A stretch of DNA of 46,561 bases from Pseudoxanthomonas mexicana (GTDB lineage: Bacteria > Pseudomonadota > Gammaproteobacteria > Xanthomonadales > Xanthomonadaceae). Within the stretch, counting starts at the first letter, position 1; the number at the start of each line of letters is the position of its first letter. Position numbers and translations under genes: made by a program. Shown in pieces: positions 17,002 through 28,662 of this stretch. The notes beneath the pieces are model-generated. The model was not told where the DNA came from and did no database searches. It saw only the letters and a list, made by a program, of their open reading frames with translations. The DNA lies in the NCBI RefSeq assembly GCF_010093385.1, contig NZ_PDWV01000031.1, positions 1 to 46,561 of the forward strand, given 5' to 3'.

Positions 17002-17011
17002 GGGGGGGGGG
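17002..17011. repeat. Poly-G tract of ten, upstream of the cnoX start
   Basis: Ten consecutive Gs on the plus strand (C10 on the minus, coding strand) lie 16-25 bases before the cnoX ATG, within its leader. Such a tract can slip, changing spacing in the leader; the length here also needs confirmation by accurate reads. Confidence 0.8.
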
Positions 17012-17066
17012 CGTCGCGTTCAGATGGTGGCGCGGCGCGGAGGATACAAGGCGATGTAAAGAAGAC

Positions 17067-17105
17067 TTGACATGGATTTCATTAAATGTAATGTTTGAGT
17101 TACAT
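17067..17105 (+). promoter_or_regulatory. AT-rich promoter and inverted-repeat operator of the membrane protein/XRE pair
   Basis: A perfect TTGACA -35 (17067-17072) is followed at 16 bases by TAATGT (17089-17094) as a possible -10. An inverted repeat ATGTAA (17086-17091)-N8-TTACAT (17100-17105) overlaps the -10, a suitable spot for the XRE protein encoded downstream to bind. Another small palindrome, CATT-A-AATG, sits at 17080-17088. The segment is much richer in AT than the rest of the window. Confidence 0.5.
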
Positions 17106-17127
17106 ATTGTCTGCTGGAGTGGACGTC

Positions 17128-17766
17128 ATGGCATCGAAGCATTGGGGCTGGTGGGGACTGCTGGGGGTGGGACTGTTGGCGTTCTGGGCACTGCTGGCCG
17201 GGCCATCCACCCTGCTGGGCGTGGACCTGGGCAAGGTCGGGACAGCGACGCTGGTGCTGCTGGCATGGGGCGCGCTGTACGCCATTTCGCGGATGCCGCA
17301 GGGAAAAGCCGAGCGCGGACTGGCGCCGGGTGAATGGCGGGCCTGGGTCGGCGTGGCGTTCATGCTCGCGGCGACGGGCTACTTCCTCGCCCGCGCGGAC
17401 GTCTTCGCTGCGGCAGCGCTGCAGGACAACCCGCATGCGTCGGCGGTGGGGCGCCACCTGGTGCTGTTGCTGGTGGCCTGGAGCGTGCTGTCCGGCGTGC
17501 TGGGCGCGCGCTGGAAAGGGCGCGTGCAGGAGGACGAGCGCGACCGCGAGATCGAGAAGCGGGCGGCTGGTTGGGGGCGTGGCGCGCTGATCGCGTGCAT
17601 CGTCGGGCTGGCGCTGATGCTGGCCTTCTCGCCGGTCGAACGGCTGGCCTGGGCGACCCATTTCATGATCGCGAACCTGCTGGTGTTCGCGCTGATGTGG
17701 GGCTGGCTGTGCGAGTACGTGGCGACCGCCATGCTGTATTGGCGCGATCGGCGTGGCGCCGCATGA
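17128..17766 (+). CDS. Six-helix membrane protein paired with an XRE regulator
   Basis: This 212-residue integral membrane protein of unknown function has about six hydrophobic segments (near residues 7-25, 35-55, 70-90, 108-130, 150-170 and 175-205). A cytoplasmic [15 protein letters not shown] stretch between the fourth and fifth segments resembles the DERDxxIE motif of DUF2178-like proteins that are commonly coupled to small HTH regulators. The assignment is tentative. The ATG at 17128 was chosen over an upstream TTG because GGAG lies nine bases before it. The stop codon overlaps the start of the HTH gene (ATGA), so the two are co-translated and probably work together. Confidence 0.75.
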   Translation: MASKHWGWWGLLGVGLLAFWALLAGPSTLLGVDLGKVGTATLVLLAWGALYAISRMPQGKAERGLAPGEWRAWVGVAFMLAATGYFLARADVFAAAALQDNPHASAVGRHLVLLLVAWSVLSGVLGARWKGRVQEDERDREIEKRAAGWGRGALIACIVGLALMLAFSPVERLAWATHFMIANLLVFALMWGWLCEYVATAMLYWRDRRGAA

Positions 17767-17981
17767 CCGGCACGCCGGTCGCCAACGACATCCGCCGCCT
17801 GCGCTTCGAACACGGCGAGATGACCCAGCAGGCGCTGGCCGACGCCTGCGGCGTGACCCGGCAGACCATCATCGCGCTGGAAGCAGGGCGGTATGCGCCT
17901 TCGCTGGAACTGGCCTTCCGCATCGCACGGGCGTTCGGTGTGGGGGTGGAAGACGTCTTCCATTGGCAACCTTTGGCATAG
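17763..17981 (+). CDS. Small XRE/Cro-CI type HTH transcription regulator
   Basis: This 72-residue protein is essentially one helix-turn-helix domain: [32 protein letters not shown] is the classic HTH_3 pattern, ending in a VEDVFHW segment. It closely resembles the YozG/Cro-like regulators found beside membrane proteins. Its ATG overlaps the TGA of the upstream membrane gene by four bases. It probably controls its own operon through the inverted repeat at 17086-17105; this is inferred from position only. Confidence 0.9.
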   Translation: MTGTPVANDIRRLRFEHGEMTQQALADACGVTRQTIIALEAGRYAPSLELAFRIARAFGVGVEDVFHWQPLA

Positions 17982-18052
17982 GGCGCGCCGTGCGCGCTCT
18001 GCTAACGTCGCGCCGCGGCGTGGGCCGCGTCATGATCGGATGGGAGGCTGTG

Positions 18053-18643
18053 ATGGGTGTGCGTCGTTTCGTGCTGGGCCTGCTGCTGGCGGGTGCCGTG
18101 GCAGGCCCCGCGCTGGCGAAGGATGAAATCCAGGCCTCGGCGGAGACCAACCCGCCCCCTGCCGAAGCCCTGGGCCAGTTCGACCGTTATGAACTCAGGC
18201 CAGCCACACTGGCGTCGGATTACGCCGGGCACAAGGCCAACCAGGAGGCGCTGGCGTCGTTCCAACGCAACCTCGACGAACGCGTCGGTGCGTGGGTGGG
18301 CGAACGCAATGCGGCGCCGGCCACGCATTCGCCCGTACGCACCCTCGTCATCGAACCGCGCATCGAGAAGATCCGCTTCATCAGCGGCGGCGCGCGCTTC
18401 TGGGCGGGCGCCTTCGCGGGCAGCTCGCGCATCCTGGTGAAGATGAAACTTACCGACCAGGACACGGGACAGGTGATCGCCGAACCCGAGTTCTACCAGC
18501 ATGCCAAGGGCATGGCCGGTGCATGGACATTCGGTGCCGCCGACAACAGCATGCTCGTGCGCAGCGCCTCGCTGGCGCTGGACTACCTGAAGGACAACCA
18601 CGCCACGGCGCAGGGCGGCCGGACGGGCTGGGAGAAGGAATGA
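18053..18643 (+). CDS. Exported DUF4410-like protein
   Basis: This 196-residue protein has a signal peptide (MGVRRFVLGLLLAGAVAGP, cleavage near ALA-K at 22/23). The mature domain contains VRTLVIEPRIEKIRFISGG, RFWAGAFAGSSRILVKMKL and DQDTGQVIAEPEFYQHAKG, the beta-rich pattern of DUF4410/DUF3313-type envelope proteins of unknown function. The ATG at 18053 is preceded by GGGAGG; an in-frame ATG at 18032 is less well placed. There is no lipobox cysteine, so it is probably free in the periplasm. It lies 71 bases after the XRE gene and is followed by a strong hairpin. Confidence 0.7.
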   Translation: MGVRRFVLGLLLAGAVAGPALAKDEIQASAETNPPPAEALGQFDRYELRPATLASDYAGHKANQEALASFQRNLDERVGAWVGERNAAPATHSPVRTLVIEPRIEKIRFISGGARFWAGAFAGSSRILVKMKLTDQDTGQVIAEPEFYQHAKGMAGAWTFGAADNSMLVRSASLALDYLKDNHATAQGGRTGWEKE

Positions 18644-18670
18644 CGCGCCGGGGTTAAGATGCGTCACCGA

Positions 18671-18697
18671 ACGGGCAGGCCATGACGGCCTGCCCGT
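18671..18697 (+). terminator. Hairpin terminator after the DUF4410-like gene
   Basis: A perfect 11-base stem (ACGGGCAGGCC at 18671-18681 and 18687-18697) with loop ATGAC is followed by GTCATTT. The T-run is poor, so termination is likely but perhaps not efficient. Confidence 0.55.
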
Positions 18698-18722
18698 GTC
18701 ATTTCACCCTTCGCGGACCTGC

Positions 18723-19322
18723 ATGACCTCCCTCACGGCCCGACTCCTTCCCCTGACAGGTGCGCTCGCCGCCATCGCTTTCGTGGGCGCCGTTGCCGGC
18801 TTCGGCGTGGCGTTGTCGGGCTACTCGCAGGTCTGGCACCCGGTCGCTGTGCTCGGCGCGAAAGGCGTGCCGCATGCGCTGGGGTTCAACCTGTTGGGTT
18901 TCGTGCTGACGGGGGTGTTGGCCGCGGTGGCTGCGCTGGACCTGCGGCACCGCCTGCCGGCCGATGCGGGTTGGCCCGCGCGTGTAGGCGCCCAACTGCT
19001 GCTGCTGTCTGCGCTGGGCTTCATCGCCCTGGGCGTGCTGCCGCTGGATCCGGACGACCTGCACAACGAGGCCAGCAGCCTGCATGCGACGGCCTGGCTG
19101 CTGTGGTGGGTGGCGTTCGTCCCGGGCGCGACGCTGTTCGCCTTCGGCATGCGCGGGCGAAGCCGTTGGCGACCCGTGGTGAAGGCGAGCATCGTGGCGG
19201 CCGCGGTAGTGCTGTTTAGTGCATTGATCGCGGTCGCGCTGATGCCCGCGGGCATCGCACAGCGGCTGGGTTACGCCGCGTGGCTCGGCTGGCTGTGCGT
19301 GGCATCGCGCGCCGGCAGATGA
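18723..19322 (+). CDS. DUF998 family integral membrane protein
   Basis: This 199-residue protein with about six transmembrane helices matches the DUF998 (PF06197) family. The early motif GYSQVWHPVAVLGAKGVP corresponds to the conserved family segment, followed by helices and a DPDDLHNEASSLHATAW stretch. Its function is unknown. I chose the ATG at 18723 (MTSLTARL); upstream in-frame starts would fall within the hairpin. It is separated from the previous gene by that hairpin and converges on the amidohydrolase gene. Confidence 0.8.
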   Translation: MTSLTARLLPLTGALAAIAFVGAVAGFGVALSGYSQVWHPVAVLGAKGVPHALGFNLLGFVLTGVLAAVAALDLRHRLPADAGWPARVGAQLLLLSALGFIALGVLPLDPDDLHNEASSLHATAWLLWWVAFVPGATLFAFGMRGRSRWRPVVKASIVAAAVVLFSALIAVALMPAGIAQRLGYAAWLGWLCVASRAGR

Positions 19323-19397
19323 GTACATCGGCCGCGCGAGCATGACCTGATTCGGCCATGCCGCACGACGCCGCGTTGCGGCGCATTCGTCATCGCA

Positions 19398-23469
<4,072 letters not shown>

Positions 23470-23472
23470 TGA

Positions 23473-23493
23473 GCCGGGGCGCCTTGCCCCGGC
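23473..23493 (+). terminator. Hairpin after leuS
   Basis: An 8-base GC stem (GCCGGGGC at 23473-23480 and GCCCCGGC at 23486-23493) has loop GCCTT and is followed by GTTCACC. The lack of a T-run suggests attenuation rather than full termination before lptE. Confidence 0.4.
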
Positions 23494-23553
23494 GTTCACC
23501 TGCGGTCCGGCTAGGCTATTGCCGCCCATGACGGGCTCGTCCAGACTTCGCCC

Positions 23554-24099
23554 ATGATCCGATTCCGCCTGCCCGTCCTCGTCCTCGCCCTGGTCCTCCT
23601 GGCCGGCTGCGGTTTCCACCTGCGCAACAGGATCGCATTGCCGTCCGATCTGGGCCCGGTCCGGGTGGTCGGTGCCTCCACGTCGTACAGCGCGCTGGTC
23701 ACCAGCCTGTCGCGTGGCCTGCAGGCTGCCGGCGCCACGCTTGCCGCGCCGCCGGGGGAAGACGCCGCCACCGCAGCGGACGCGCAGGTCGCCACGCTGC
23801 GCATCATGTCCGAGCGCTGGGGCGATCTGCCCATTGCGGTGGACCAGTTCGGCCGTGCCCAGGAGTTCAGTCTGCGCTACGCCGTGGTGTTCGCATTCAC
23901 CAAGGCCGACGGTACCGACCTGGTACCGCAGCAGGTGGTCGAACTGTCGCGCGACTACGTGTCGCCGCCGCAGGATGCGACGGGTACGACGACCGAGCGC
24001 GAGGTGCTGGCGGAAGAGCTGCGTCGCGAAATGGCGGCGTCCATCCTCCGCCGCGTCGATGGCGTCGTGCGTTCCAGCCCGGTGAACGCGGCGCCCTGA
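23554..24099 (+). CDS. lptE: LPS-assembly outer-membrane lipoprotein LptE
   Basis: This 181-residue lipoprotein has signal MIRFRLPVLVLALVLLAGC with the lipobox cysteine at 19. The mature part begins GFHLRN, the typical LptE start, and continues with strands that form the LptE fold. LptE plugs the LptD barrel and is essential for LPS delivery to the outer membrane. Position between leuS and holA matches the conserved order. The stop (TGA at 24097) overlaps the holA start by one base, indicating coupled translation. lptD is not in this window. Confidence 0.93.
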   Translation: MIRFRLPVLVLALVLLAGCGFHLRNRIALPSDLGPVRVVGASTSYSALVTSLSRGLQAAGATLAAPPGEDAATAADAQVATLRIMSERWGDLPIAVDQFGRAQEFSLRYAVVFAFTKADGTDLVPQQVVELSRDYVSPPQDATGTTTEREVLAEELRREMAASILRRVDGVVRSSPVNAAP

Positions 24100-25133
24100 T
24101 GGAGCTGAAGCCGGAACAGCTGGCGGCACGCGGTACCACCGAGCCGCTGTATCCGGTTTACCTGATCGCCGGCCCCGAAACGCTGCGCGTGCTGGAGGCG
24201 GCCGACGCCGTGCGTGCACAGGCGCGGGCGCAGGGCATCGGTGAGCGCGAAGGCTTCGATGCGGACGGGCGTGATTTCGACTGGGGCCAGCTGGAGGCGA
24301 GCTTCAACGCGCCCAGCCTGTTCAGTGCCCGCCGCCTGGTGGAAGTGCGCCTGCCCGGTGGCAAGCCGGGCAAGGAAGGCGCCGAGGTCATCAGCGCCTT
24401 CTGCGCGAACCCGCCGCCCGACGTGGTGCTGCTGATCACCGCAGGCGAATGGGGCAAGGCCTACCAGGGCAAGTGGAGCGATGCCATCGCACGCGTCGGC
24501 GTGGTCGCGGTAGCGTGGGCCATCAAGCCGCACGAACTGCCGGGTTGGATCGAAAGCCGACTGCGCAGCAAGGGCCTGCGTGCGGATCGCGATGCCGTGC
24601 AGCTGCTGGCGGATCGCGTTGAAGGCAATCTGCTCGCCGCGGCGCAGGAAATCGACAAGCTGGCCCTGCTCAGCAACGGCGAAGTGCTCGATGCCGAGCG
24701 CATGGAGTCGCTGGTCGCCAATGCGGCGCGCTACGACGTGTTCCGCCTGACCGATGCCGTGCTGGCGGGGCAGGGCGCACAGGTATCGCGCATCCTCGCC
24801 GGTCTGCGGGCCGAGGGGGACATGGTCGCGGGCCTGATGCCGATGGTGGTGAAGGAACTGCTGCGCACGGCTGCGCTGGCGCGCGTGCAGGCCGGTGGCG
24901 GCAATCTGGCCGCCGAGATGAAGGCGCAGGGCATCTGGGAGGCCAAGCAGGCGCCGTTCAAGCGCGCACTGCAACGGCACGCCTCACCGGCGCGTTGGGA
25001 CCGCTTCGTCGCCGAGGCCTCGAAGATCGACCGTACCGCCAAGGGACGCGGCGAGGGCGATGCCTGGGTGGCGCTGGAGCGGCTGCTGCTGGCCATCGCC
25101 GACGCCAAGGCCGTGCGTCTGCTGGTGGCCTGA
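24099..25133 (+). CDS. holA: DNA polymerase III subunit delta
   Basis: This 344-residue protein is of the HolA (PF06144) family, the clamp-loader subunit that opens the beta sliding clamp. The N-terminal motif YPVYLIAGPETLRVLEAADAVR, the helical RRLVEVRLPGGKPG and a C-terminal domain with LLLAIADAKAVRLL match the family. It overlaps lptE by one base and is followed by nadD after 11 bases. The length is normal, and no defect is visible. Confidence 0.94.
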   Translation: MELKPEQLAARGTTEPLYPVYLIAGPETLRVLEAADAVRAQARAQGIGEREGFDADGRDFDWGQLEASFNAPSLFSARRLVEVRLPGGKPGKEGAEVISAFCANPPPDVVLLITAGEWGKAYQGKWSDAIARVGVVAVAWAIKPHELPGWIESRLRSKGLRADRDAVQLLADRVEGNLLAAAQEIDKLALLSNGEVLDAERMESLVANAARYDVFRLTDAVLAGQGAQVSRILAGLRAEGDMVAGLMPMVVKELLRTAALARVQAGGGNLAAEMKAQGIWEAKQAPFKRALQRHASPARWDRFVAEASKIDRTAKGRGEGDAWVALERLLLAIADAKAVRLLVA

Positions 25134-25144
25134 CGGCACGCGCG

Positions 25145-25822
25145 ATGCTGCGGCTCTTCTACGGCGGCACGTTCGACCCCATCCACAACGGACACCTGGC
25201 CATCGCGCGCGCGGCGCGCGACGCGCTGTGCGTGACCGTGCGCCTGATGCCGGCCGCAGACCCCCCGCACCGCGCGCCACCGGGCGCGAGCGCGGCGCAG
25301 CGCGCGCACCTGCTCGATCTCGCGGTACAGGGCGAGGAGGGCCTGTGCGTGGATCGGCGCGAACTGCGCCGGGCCGCACGGCTGCCGGGGTCGCGGTCGT
25401 ACACGGTGGACACGCTGCGCGAACTGCGCGTGGAGCTGGGCGACGCAGCCCCCCTGGCCCTGCTGATCGGGGCCGACAGCCTGCTGGGACTGCCGGGATG
25501 GCACGAATGGCGGGCGCTGTTCGGCCTGGCCCATTTCGTGGTGGCGGACCGGCCCGGCAACCTCTTGGATGCCGGCCTGCTGCCCGATCTGGCCGATGCG
25601 CTGGCCTCGCGCGGGACCTCCGAGGCCGAGGCGCGGGGCAGGGCCCCCGCCGGCCTGGTGTACCGGCTGGACCACCCGTTGCAGCCCGAATCGGCCACCG
25701 ACATCCGGCGCCGGATCTCTACCGGTGAGCCCTGGCGCCACCTGGTGCCGGCCCGCGTCGCCACGGCGATCGCCGACGAAAGGCTCTACCTTGACCGGGC
25801 CGCGACGCACGGTCCGCTATAA
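25145..25822 (+). CDS. nadD: Nicotinate-nucleotide adenylyltransferase
   Basis: NadD (225 residues here) joins nicotinate mononucleotide and ATP to form deamido-NAD in de novo NAD synthesis. The nucleotidyltransferase motif [11 protein letters not shown] (residues 7-17) is perfect, and the second motif ISSTxIR appears as [11 protein letters not shown]. The ATG at 25145 starts 11 bases after the holA stop. A perfect TATAAT overlaps its stop codon, which may be an internal promoter for the downstream genes. Slightly arginine- and alanine-rich composition is consistent with the high GC of the genome. Confidence 0.95.
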   Translation: MLRLFYGGTFDPIHNGHLAIARAARDALCVTVRLMPAADPPHRAPPGASAAQRAHLLDLAVQGEEGLCVDRRELRRAARLPGSRSYTVDTLRELRVELGDAAPLALLIGADSLLGLPGWHEWRALFGLAHFVVADRPGNLLDAGLLPDLADALASRGTSEAEARGRAPAGLVYRLDHPLQPESATDIRRRISTGEPWRHLVPARVATAIADERLYLDRAATHGPL

Positions 25823-25823
25823 T
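25791..25823 (+). promoter_or_regulatory. Candidate promoter for rsfS-rlmH inside the nadD 3' end
   Basis: TTGACC (25791-25796) and a perfect TATAAT (25818-25823) are separated by 21 bases, longer than the ideal 17-19. The TATAAT covers the nadD stop codon. Transcription would start around 25830, giving a leader of about 24 bases before the rsfS TTG start. Confidence 0.4.
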
Positions 25824-25853
25824 CCGTCCCGTATCTCCAGAGCCACCAAGCCT

Positions 25854-26270
25854 TTGTCCAGCCAAGCCCACGTCATCAAGACCCGCCTCCCCAGCCCGCC
25901 GCCGGCCCTGCCGGACCTGCTCGCCAACGTCCATGCGGCCGTGCAGGAACTGAAAGCCAAGGACGTCGTCGAGATCGACGTGCGCGGCAAGTCCAGCGTT
26001 GCCGACTACCTGGTCATCGCCTCGGGCACCTCGACGCGCCACGTGAAGTCGATCGCCGACGAAGTGGTGAAGTTCGCCAAGAAGCTGGACGTCATGCCGC
26101 TGGGCGTGGAAGGCGAGCGCGAGGCCGAATGGGTGCTGGTGGACCTGGGCGACGTCATCGTCCACGTCATGCTGCCGCGCGTGCGCGAGTTCTATGCGCT
26201 CGAGCGCCTGTGGACGGTGGGCGACCAGCCGCCAGAGGACGTCGAGACCGCGGACGAATCGCGTCTCTGA
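25854..26270 (+). CDS. rsfS: Ribosome silencing factor RsfS
   Basis: RsfS (138 residues) binds ribosomal protein L14 and blocks subunit joining when nutrients are short. The core [33 protein letters not shown], followed by [14 protein letters not shown] and [10 protein letters not shown], is diagnostic. I used TTG at 25854, which gives [13 protein letters not shown], since no in-frame ATG exists before the conserved core; an internal GTG is possible but would remove family residues. There is a 31-base gap after nadD. A hairpin at 26289-26313 separates it from rlmH. Confidence 0.9.
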   Translation: MSSQAHVIKTRLPSPPPALPDLLANVHAAVQELKAKDVVEIDVRGKSSVADYLVIASGTSTRHVKSIADEVVKFAKKLDVMPLGVEGEREAEWVLVDLGDVIVHVMLPRVREFYALERLWTVGDQPPEDVETADESRL

Positions 26271-26288
26271 GACCCTGTCGTTTCCGTG

Positions 26289-26313
26289 CGAAGGCGCCCC
26301 TCGGGCGCCTTCG
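26289..26313 (+). terminator. Hairpin between rsfS and rlmH
   Basis: A perfect 11-base stem (CGAAGGCGCCC and its complement) with loop CTC is followed by TCGTTTGC. It is a moderate terminator or attenuator before rlmH. Confidence 0.55.
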
Positions 26314-26340
26314 TCGTTTGCAGGCGGCTATCATGCCTTC

Positions 26341-26811
26341 ATGAAATGCCGTCTCATCGCCACCGGCGAGCGTGCGCCGTCATGGGTCGCCCAGGGATTC
26401 GCCGAGTACCAGAAGCGGTTGTCGCACTGGCTGCCGTTCGAACTGGTCGAGATCGAGCCGGGCCTGCGCGGCAAGGGCCGCGATCCGCAGCGTGCGATCG
26501 ACGACGAAGGCAAGCGCGTGCTGGCGGCACTGCCGAAGAACGCCCATGTCGTCGCGCTGGAGGTCACCGGCAAGCCGTATTCGTCGGAACAGCTCGCACA
26601 GCGGTTGGAGCACTGGCGCACGCTGGGGCGCGATATCGCCCTGCTGATCGGCGGGCCGGAAGGCCATGCGCCCGACGTGGTCGCCGCGGCGCACGAGAAA
26701 TGGTCGCTCAGCCCGCTGACGCTGCCGCACATGCTGGTGCGGCTGGTGGTGGCCGAACAGGTATATCGCGCGGCGGCGATGCTGGCGAACCATCCCTATC
26801 ACCGCGCCTGA
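26341..26811 (+). CDS. rlmH: 23S rRNA pseudouridine-1915 N3-methyltransferase RlmH
   Basis: This 156-residue SPOUT-class methyltransferase modifies pseudouridine 1915 of 23S rRNA using S-adenosylmethionine. The knotted SAM-binding C-terminus is present: LLIGGPEGH, followed by WSLSPLTLPHMLVRLVVAEQVYRA and the invariant ending NHPYHR. The ATG at 26341 (MKCRLIATGER) is the family start. It is last in the leuS-rlmH run and ends in a bidirectional terminator facing the TonB-like gene. Confidence 0.96.
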   Translation: MKCRLIATGERAPSWVAQGFAEYQKRLSHWLPFELVEIEPGLRGKGRDPQRAIDDEGKRVLAALPKNAHVVALEVTGKPYSSEQLAQRLEHWRTLGRDIALLIGGPEGHAPDVVAAAHEKWSLSPLTLPHMLVRLVVAEQVYRAAAMLANHPYHRA

Positions 26812-26842
26812 TGCGGTGGTGCATTGTCGGAACCCCAAGAAA

Positions 26843-26864
26843 AAGCCCGCCATCCGGCGGGCTT
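26843..26864. terminator. Bidirectional terminator between rlmH and the TonB-like gene
   Basis: A perfect 9-base stem (AAGCCCGCC at 26843-26851 and GGCGGGCTT at 26856-26864) with loop ATCC is flanked by an A-rich left side and CTTCGTT right side. It serves both converging genes. Confidence 0.82.
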
Positions 26865-26884
26865 CTTCGTTCATGCGGCCCGCA

Positions 26885-27556
26885 TCACTGCAGGCTGAAG
26901 GCGATCGGCACCAGGCCGTAGGCCTGCACTGCCTGTCCGTCCTGCATGGCGGGCTTGAAACGCCAGGTCTTCAGTACGTGCTGGAGCGCCGCCTTGTCCA
27001 GGTTGCGGTTGCCGCTGCTGCTCTCGACGGTCACGCTGACGGGCGTGCCATCCACGTCCACCAGCACGCGCAGCAGCACCGTGCCCTGCACGCCGTTGCG
27101 CAGCTCGTTGATCGGATAGCGCGGTGAAGTCGCACGGACATACTCCAGCGTCGCCGAAGGCAGCGGGCCACCCAGGGCCGGACTCGTGATGGCGCCGGTG
27201 TCGACCATGGACTGCTCGATGACGGGCTCGCTGCCCCCTTCGACGATCACGGGGGTATCCGCCACCGGCGTCACGACATCGACCCGCTTCTGGATCACGT
27301 CAGGCTTCTTTTCGGGGACGATCTTGCGCTCCTCGATCACGGGTACGGGATCGGGGAGAACCTTCTTCTCGTAGATCTGGAAGATGGGATCCTTGGGAGC
27401 GTCGAGGGCCACCGGCTTGATCGGCGGGGCCGCCATCGGCATCAGCAGCATCAGCAACGCGATCGCATGGACCGCGATGGCGGCGGCGAGGGCCGCGATG
27501 CGGCCGCTGTCGATGCGGGGTCGGAACCGTGGGGTAGTGCGCGAACCATGATCCAC
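26885..27556 (-). CDS. TonB-like energy transducer (start unclear)
   Basis: This protein of about 223 residues has one N-terminal transmembrane helix (IAALAAAIAVHAIALLMLLMP), a proline-, lysine- and glutamate-rich periplasmic linker, and a C-terminal TonB domain with SPRYPINELRNGVQGTVLLR and KTWRFKPA. TonB proteins pass proton-motive energy to outer-membrane receptors; no exbB or exbD lies nearby. The start is doubtful: I used an in-frame GTG at 27556, but its GGAG abuts it with no spacing. The best-placed ATG (27549, behind AGGAGG with six-base spacing) is in another frame. Removing two bases from the GCGC just after that ATG would join it to the TonB frame, giving MVRTTPRFRP. Confidence 0.83.
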   Translation of the reverse strand: MDHGSRTTPRFRPRIDSGRIAALAAAIAVHAIALLMLLMPMAAPPIKPVALDAPKDPIFQIYEKKVLPDPVPVIEERKIVPEKKPDVIQKRVDVVTPVADTPVIVEGGSEPVIEQSMVDTGAITSPALGGPLPSATLEYVRATSPRYPINELRNGVQGTVLLRVLVDVDGTPVSVTVESSSGNRNLDKAALQHVLKTWRFKPAMQDGQAVQAYGLVPIAFSLQ

Positions 27557-27713
27557 CTCCTGAGGGCTGTGAACGGAACAACGCTCGGCCGCGAGGAGTG
27601 GGGTTGCAACGTCCTGGCGCCGCAAGTCCAGACTGTACTCCCCCGCACGTTGGCTGCAAGAGGGGAGGGCTTCGACCTTGGGCGTAGTCCGGGATGGCCG
27701 GCCGCCAACGAAA

Positions 27714-27735
27714 ACGGCGCCCCGGAGGGCGCCGT
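27714..27735 (-). terminator. Terminator after the SIMPL-domain gene
   Basis: On the minus strand a perfect 9-base stem (ACGGCGCCC/GGGCGCCGT) with a four-base loop is followed by TTTTCGTT. It lies 23 bases beyond the stop at 27758. Confidence 0.8.
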
Positions 27736-27757
27736 CTGGGTCGTCGCGTGACAGGGA

Positions 27758-28501
27758 TCACTTGCCCAGTTCGAACACCACGTCCAGGTTGACCGAGACC
27801 GTGGTTTCGCCCGGCGAGACCGGCGGCGCGCCGCTGGCGTCGCGGGCTTCCATCTTGGCCATCGCCATCATCGGGACCGGACGGAAGCCGCCATTGCCCT
27901 CGGAGATGCTGACGATCCGGCGCACCTTCAGGCCCAGCGACTTCGCATAGGTCTCGGCACGGCCCTGGGCCTTCTTCAGCGCGGCCAGGCGGGCCTCGTC
28001 ATAGACCGGCTCCGGGTTGTCGATCTCGAAGCTCGGGCCGTTGATCTGGTTGGCGCCCACGCCGGCCAGCGCGTCCAGCACCTTGCCCAGCTTGGCGATG
28101 TCGCGGACCTTCACGCTGACCGTGTTGTTGGCCTGGTAGCCGGTGATCTTGGGGGCTTCGTTCTCGGCGTAGCGGTACTGCGGATTGAGGCTGATCCCGC
28201 TGGTCTGCACGTCCTTGTCGGCGATGCCGGCAGCCTTGATGGCCGCGACCACCTTCGCCATCTGCTCGCTGTTCTGGCGCATGGCGGTGTTGCCGTCCAC
28301 GGCCTGGGTGACCACGCCGGCGGAGATCGTGGCGATGTCGGGCACGCGCGAGGCCTCGGCCTGCGCCGACACGTTGAGCAGGGTCCCGTCGGAGGGGATG
28401 GCGTAGGCAGGGGAGGTCTGGGCGTGGCTGGTCATGGCGGCGGTGGTTCCCAGGGACAGGGTCAGGGCGAGCAGCAGGGGGCGGATCAGGGGCAGGCGCA
28501 T
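27758..28501 (-). CDS. Exported SIMPL-domain (DUF541) protein
   Basis: This 247-residue periplasmic protein has a signal peptide (MRLPLIRPLLLALTLSLG..., cleavage near SHA-Q around 27). The mature body is a SIMPL domain: LNVSAQAEASRVPDIATISAGV, a central GYQANNTVSVKVRDI and the C-terminal AQGRAETYAKSLGLK, matching PF04402. Members form oligomers in the periplasm or outer membrane and have been linked to stress tolerance; the molecular role is unclear. The ATG at 28501 follows AAGGAGATCC. It is divergent from maf and has its own terminator. Confidence 0.9.
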   Translation of the reverse strand: MRLPLIRPLLLALTLSLGTTAAMTSHAQTSPAYAIPSDGTLLNVSAQAEASRVPDIATISAGVVTQAVDGNTAMRQNSEQMAKVVAAIKAAGIADKDVQTSGISLNPQYRYAENEAPKITGYQANNTVSVKVRDIAKLGKVLDALAGVGANQINGPSFEIDNPEPVYDEARLAALKKAQGRAETYAKSLGLKVRRIVSISEGNGGFRPVPMMAMAKMEARDASGAPPVSPGETTVSVNLDVVFELGK

Positions 28502-28662
28502 GGGATCTCCTTTTCGTGGTTCGGATGGCGGGACACCCGGTCGTCGTCGACGCGCAAGGGTGTTCACGATGACATGAACGGGCCGTGATCTGCGGCAGGG
28601 TTACCGGGATGCGGCCGGCATCAGCGGTCATTCAGTCAGGCGCCGCGGGTTATTCTTCCGTG

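Noticed and set aside
17095-17127. TTG start for the membrane gene, 11 codons upstream
   Set aside because: It would lie within the promoter/operator region and lacks a ribosome-binding site; ATG 17128 has GGAG nine bases upstream.
27451-27549. A separate small protein starting at ATG 27549 (MVRALPHG...)
   Set aside because: It has a good ribosome-binding site but the product is short and Ser/Arg/Pro-rich and overlaps the TonB N-terminus in another frame; I treat it as part of the TonB start problem.
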